From Cercis canadensis (taxonomy: Eukaryota; Streptophyta; Magnoliopsida; Fabales; Fabaceae): DNA of 64,000 nucleotides. The notes under the pieces were generated by a model, which was given only the letters and a program-made list of their open reading frames with translations, had not been told where the DNA came from and searched no databases. Below, piece by piece: positions 60,487 to 64,000 of the stretch. The position numbers and the translations under genes are program-made. The number at the start of each line of letters is the position of its first letter. The first letter of the stretch is position 1. The stretch covers positions 422,332 to 486,331 of the forward strand of contig QAOA01001442.1 of the NCBI GenBank assembly GCA_003255065.1, in the 5' to 3' direction.

Positions 60487-60924
60487 GTTTAATTGTAATT
60501 TTGATCATTATATTTTAATAATTTAATTTTTTTGGTTCTTCTTGTTTAAAAGGAAATTATTTAGCCACTTTATATTAATAAAATGTGTAATTTTAATCAT
60601 TTTGTGAACATCTCCATAAATATTCAGTTCGATTTAACAATGAATGAATTTAGATATGCAGAGTTAGATAAAAACTTATAGTTTTGGTATTTTGAGCTAT
60701 GTTCCACCGTTAGATCGAACAAAAATTTTGTGAAGAGATTTACAAGACGTAATTTTTCAATCTGAATGGTGAGATTGTAAATTAGAATACTTTACATCTT
60801 AAATTAAACTTAAAAAATAACAAAATGACTAAAATTATACATTTTATGATATAAATAAACTAAATTATTTTATTAAAAAAAATTTAAATTATTAAAATAA
60901 AAAAGACTAAATTTACAATTAAAC
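60487..60924. mobile_element. Diverged member of the fold-back MITE family
   Basis: About 438 bp. The ends gtttaattgtaa and ttacaattaaac are inverted copies. Internal blocks ccgttagatcgaac, ttcaatctgaatggtgaga and actttacatctt match the right arm of the element at 32230-32779. The left arm is shorter, lacking the roughly 90-base block between the acaag/cattta region and the central heptads, so the palindrome is asymmetric. No clean target duplication was seen, which fits an older copy. Confidence 0.72.
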
Positions 60925-61101
60925 ATTTTTTTTTATTTTTCTTCATGCCAAGGAAGAATCACTGGATCGTACCTAAGATGGCTAAAGACTTGAGGCCTTT
61001 GGTCACTGGCCGCCTCGCCCACTTTCTTACTCCTAGTTATAAGTCATAAATTAACTTTGTTAGTCATTAATATCCTCTTTTTTTTTTAGGATAGTTATTA
61101 A

Positions 61102-61392
61102 TAGGGGTGTAAGCCAAAACCGAAAAACCGACAAAACCGACCGAACCGAACCGAAACCGAGAGAAATGGTCCGGTTTTTGGTTTGTATTTTTGAAAAATC
61201 GAGAACCCCGGTTCGGTTTTCGGTTTGCCTGAATAAAAACCGAAAAAAAACCGAATCGAACCGATAGCTTCAATGCGACGTCGTTTTATTTAATATGAAT
61301 CTCAATTTATCTCAATTTATAATACATTGTTACATTTGATATTTAATTATTGATTTTCTGTGCATTAGGATACTAAATTCTCATTTTTTTTT
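61102..61392. mobile_element. Partial hAT-type element, cut by the N gap
   Basis: Starts taggggtgtaagcc, a hAT-like terminus, followed by many AACCGA/TCGGTT repeats in both orientations (61,115-61,265), a subterminal structure often seen in plant hAT elements. The other end is not visible because sequence stops at the N gap. Assignment is by remembered pattern. Confidence 0.45.
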
Positions 61393-61749
61393 NNNNNNNN
61401 NNNNNNNNNNNNNNNNNNNNNNNNNNNNNNNNNNNNNNNNNNNNNNNNNNNNNNNNNNNNNNNNNNNNNNNNNNNNNNNNNNNNNNNNNNNNNNNNNNNN
61501 NNNNNNNNNNNNNNNNNNNNNNNNNNNNNNNNNNNNNNNNNNNNNNNNNNNNNNNNNNNNNNNNNNNNNNNNNNNNNNNNNNNNNNNNNNNNNNNNNNNN
61601 NNNNNNNNNNNNNNNNNNNNNNNNNNNNNNNNNNNNNNNNNNNNNNNNNNNNNNNNNNNNNNNNNNNNNNNNNNNNNNNNNNNNNNNNNNNNNNNNNNNN
61701 NNNNNNNNNNNNNNNNNNNNNNNNNNNNNNNNNNNNNNNNNNNNNNNNN
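61393..61749. other. Assembly gap of 357 N
   Basis: Unsequenced stretch. Its true length is unknown if the N count is an estimate. Confidence 0.99.
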
Positions 61750-62113
61750 TTTTTTGTTAAAATCTGGGTCGCCTTAGCGCTCAGAAATCAATTGACCCAA
61801 CTGTTTTCATTTTATTTTATTTTTCTATCAATTAAACGTTGAAGGCCACATCACATTAATATCATCCACATTTCCGAGAAAATAAACATCGTTTTCCATC
61901 TTACCGGTCATGGTTCTACTTTAAGACTTTCCACCGTTTACCTTCTAAACCAAGCACCTTCCCATCTCAGACACCCTTTTCTTCAGGGAGATTTTCAACT
62001 TTTTACCCCCTGCCTTACCGGTAACCCATTTGCTTTTTTTGGTTTGAGCAAACGACAGAGGACAAAAGCACACAAAGCAAGCAAGCGGTTGTCAAGTTTG
62101 GGAGTTTTGAGTC

Positions 62114-62791
62114 ATGGTCGGTCTAAACAAGCTGGGAACGGCGCTGACGGTGATCATCGCCGTCACTCTCACAGTGCTAGTCGTGGAGATCATCTACGTA
62201 TTGTGGCGGCGTCAGAGATTCCGTGAAGGCAATGAGTCTGATTTGGCAAGAGAAGCGTCTTGTTTCCCCTCGGAGGAGCTGCTCTACATTCTGTGCTGGA
62301 AAAAGAACAAGTCGCGTGTGGAACCCCAAGAAGCTTCTGTTCCTAATTCGGCGTCGTCGTCATCGTCGTCGTCGTATTCTCCACCGGAGCTGGAGGAACA
62401 GGTAATGAAATGGCAGTGCTTGTACGGACCATCGAGGGTGCTGTTCACGATCAAGGAGGAAGAAGAAAGAGAAGGTTTGGAATCCGAGTACTGTGCCTCT
62501 GCCTCTGCGGAGATTGAACTTGAGAGTGTGGTGAAGACGAACAGGGCTTGTTTCAGTGAATCCGTTAGTGTGGTTGGCAGGGTTGAACCGAACATGAGCG
62601 AGGGCGAGGTAGCAGTGACGATCGAGTTGAACGAGACGACGCCGTTTTCAACGCCCTGCGGTTCTCCTCCATACTACACTCCATCATCTTCTCCGCTTCA
62701 CGAGGTGATACTGATGGGATGCCCAACACATTCAGTACCGGTGCTGGAAAACCAAGAGTCGATGTGTTTTTGTTCAAGATTGGAGGAGTGA
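62114..62791 (+). CDS. Single-pass membrane protein of a plant-specific family
   Basis: Intronless frame of 225 residues. Seen: an N-terminal hydrophobic helix at about 9-31 followed at once by WRRQRFR, which suggests a type III or signal-anchor topology with the bulk of the chain in the cytosol. Next come a CFPSEELLYILCWKK block, a serine run (about 78-87), WQCLYGPSRVLFTIKEEEE, an acidic middle and a Pro/Ser-rich TPFSTPCGSPPYYTPSS block near the end. These conserved islands recall plant proteins of unknown biochemical function sometimes described as membrane-associated kinase regulator-like, but I am not certain of the family name. The ATG at 62114 is the first one in this frame and directly precedes the membrane helix. 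Codon use looks like a real gene (GC-rich relative to its surroundings). Confidence 0.8.
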   Translation: MVGLNKLGTALTVIIAVTLTVLVVEIIYVLWRRQRFREGNESDLAREASCFPSEELLYILCWKKNKSRVEPQEASVPNSASSSSSSSYSPPELEEQVMKWQCLYGPSRVLFTIKEEEEREGLESEYCASASAEIELESVVKTNRACFSESVSVVGRVEPNMSEGEVAVTIELNETTPFSTPCGSPPYYTPSSSPLHEVILMGCPTHSVPVLENQESMCFCSRLEE

Positions 62792-62813
62792 GGAAGAGCC
62801 GAAATTAAAAGTT

Positions 62814-62819
62814 AATAAA
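62814..62819 (+). terminator. Poly-A signal candidate of the membrane-protein gene
   Basis: AATAAA 23 bases after the stop codon at 62791. This is close for a plant 3' UTR, so a later signal may be used instead. Confidence 0.35.
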
Positions 62820-63450
62820 TTTTAGAGGAGAAAGAAAAAAGAAGGGAATGTGGGGGCGTTTGCCGGAAAACTACTTTGGATTTTTGTTCCGATACATGGC
62901 AGCCACGTCAGGGGTGTTGTCTAACGGTGTAGTTTTGGCAGGATCTAAAGGGGGTACTGGTCCCTGGACATGGTGTTGGTCTAGGATTGGACGTGATTGA
63001 GCCTTGAGGAAGAGAAGATGGAGAGGACTCAGAGTCAGAGTAATGGCGATTGCGTAAGTATTGAGTATTGGATATTGAATGTTGAGTAGAGTAACTTTAC
63101 TGAGTAACAAGACAAGAGACTTGGTACAAACAAACATTTGGAGTTGGCTCGCCATTTTCATATGCTTTTATTTATTTGTAATTTTGTACTAATCACACTA
63201 AACCTTCATCGTTCATTCATAGAATCCAAGGAGTCTCTCTTCAACAGTAACAGGGACATTAACATGGCCCATAACTTTTTTGGCCTTCTAAACAAACCAA
63301 TGTCGCTGTTAATGTGTTGTGTATGGGAGGAGGTTCATCAGACCCAAGTTATGAATGAGGAGTAAGAATTTTTGTTTTGGGCTTTGGTTTCCTATTAATT
63401 GGCCAAAATAAAACAAAAACAAGGTGGTTTCGGTTTCTCATTTGATTTTG
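62820..63450. other. Spacer between the membrane-protein gene and the LINE remnant
   Basis: Includes a 96-codon minus-strand frame (63161-62871) with a hydrophobic middle, discussed in the findings; I do not support it as a gene. The rest has no recognised feature. Confidence 0.4.
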
Positions 63451-63451
63451 A

Positions 63452-63504
63452 TTTTTTTTTTTGATAAGAAGATAGAATTTTATAAAGAGTCTGAAACCAA
63501 CACG
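63452..63504 (-). mobile_element. LINE 3' UTR end with poly-A tail
   Basis: On the minus strand the sequence after the final stop of the RNase H frame reads attctatcttcttatc followed by about 12 A. A short 3' UTR ending in TTATC-poly(A) is typical of plant LINEs. The target duplication could not be tested because the 5' end lies outside the window. Confidence 0.65.
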
Positions 63505-64000
63505 TCAACAAGGAAAGCTTGGTGGTAAATCACACCAAGAAAACAAAGTGTTTGCAACAGTAGCGTGGACAGCAACAGAGTCAATAGCTCTGTTAGCAGA
63601 CCTCGGCACCCAATTGAAAACCCATGCACGTAAACTAGTACAGAGATCTAGCACATCGTCTAAAATTAGCCCCAGAGGAGACAAGTCTCAGTGTTTATGC
63701 TTCAAGGACAGCATAATGCTCTGCGCATCCCCTTCTGTGCAAAGATCCCTTAACCTTAACTCTAAAGCTTTTCGAGTCCTTTCCCTACATGCCAAAGCCT
63801 CAAGCACCTCCACAGAATTGAACCCCTCCATAGGGTGAGCCCAAGCAACAATGAATTGACCTACAAGATCCCGAATGATACCGCCAATACCTCCCTTACC
63901 AGAACTCTGAAGAGAAGCATCCACATTCAGCTTGAAATAAGGAGCCAATGGTCTCTCCCATTTAACCACACTGGCGGCTCGAACACTAGGCTGGGGTGAA
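63505..64000 (-). pseudogene. LINE-type retrotransposon RNase H domain, partial and broken
   Basis: Minus-strand frame that enters from beyond the window edge. Seen: YFKLNVDASL (first catalytic Asp region), GKGGIGGIIRD, SVEVLEALACRERTRKALEL (catalytic Glu helix) and EGDAQSIMLSL (next acidic site), then the family tail FNWVPRSANRAIDSVA. This is the RNase H domain found at the C-terminus of plant non-LTR retrotransposon polyproteins. A TGA at 63690-63688 interrupts the frame just after SLKHKH; the domain then continues in the same frame to the final stop at 63507-63505. With that stop the copy is unlikely to be functional, or this is a host gene derived from such an element and mis-sequenced. 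Only the C-terminal part is in the window. Confidence 0.75.

Noticed and set aside
1..64000. CRISPR arrays, operons, phage or bacterial features
   Set aside because: The window is plant nuclear DNA with spliceosomal introns throughout; no regularly spaced repeat-spacer array or polycistronic layout was seen.

Overview
The window is nuclear DNA from a flowering plant, most likely a eudicot. It is AT-rich, with many short exons and small GT..AG introns, long gene-poor spacers, plant-only gene families (LOG, SMXL, nepenthesin-type protease, plastid 2-Cys peroxiredoxin), MITEs, a SINE-like element and a LINE remnant. The species cannot be named from the sequence. It is a draft assembly: there is one 357-base N gap, several one- or two-base N runs, and three of the single-N positions sit between near-identical flanks.

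Layout. 883-5465 (minus): a 14-exon E2F transcription factor of the E2FA/E2FB type. 7760-10777 (plus): plastid 2-Cys peroxiredoxin BAS1, 7 exons. 11739-12435 (plus): a small plastid-type protein with an NFU-like domain that lacks the Fe-S cysteines. 14129-18058 (minus): a 7-exon LONELY GUY cytokinin-activating enzyme. 18.2-25.5 kb: AT-rich spacer holding a broken tRNA-Glu, a 364-bp tandem duplication and a Tourist-like MITE. 25556-26962 (plus): an intronless nepenthesin-type aspartic protease. 27-33 kb: spacer with a hAT-like element and a fold-back Mutator-like MITE with a 9-bp target duplication. 33339-41120 (plus): a 20-exon CLEC16A-like gene (TT9/GFS9). 41.1-46.7 kb: spacer with a SINE-like insertion. 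46925-50170 (plus): SMXL3-like, 3 exons. 50.2-62.0 kb: spacer with a second member of the fold-back family, a MITE-like element, a hAT-type terminus and the N gap. 62114-62791 (plus): a single-pass membrane protein of a plant-specific family. 63.45-64 kb (minus): 3' end of a LINE-type retrotransposon with a stop inside its RNase H domain.

The genes do not form a functional cluster. They are independent loci: cell-cycle transcription, plastid redox, cytokinin activation, endomembrane trafficking, and phloem-type SMXL repression. Exon models were built by reading splice sites by hand, checking that the reading phase closes across every intron and comparing with remembered family consensus. No alignment or transcript data were used.

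I did not find a convincing new biological system. The most useful second looks are the NFU-like protein without CxxC, the fold-back element pair, the SINE and hAT-like insertions with recognisable target duplications, the single-N duplicated junctions that probably are assembly errors, and a possible orphan first exon near 59.6 kb.
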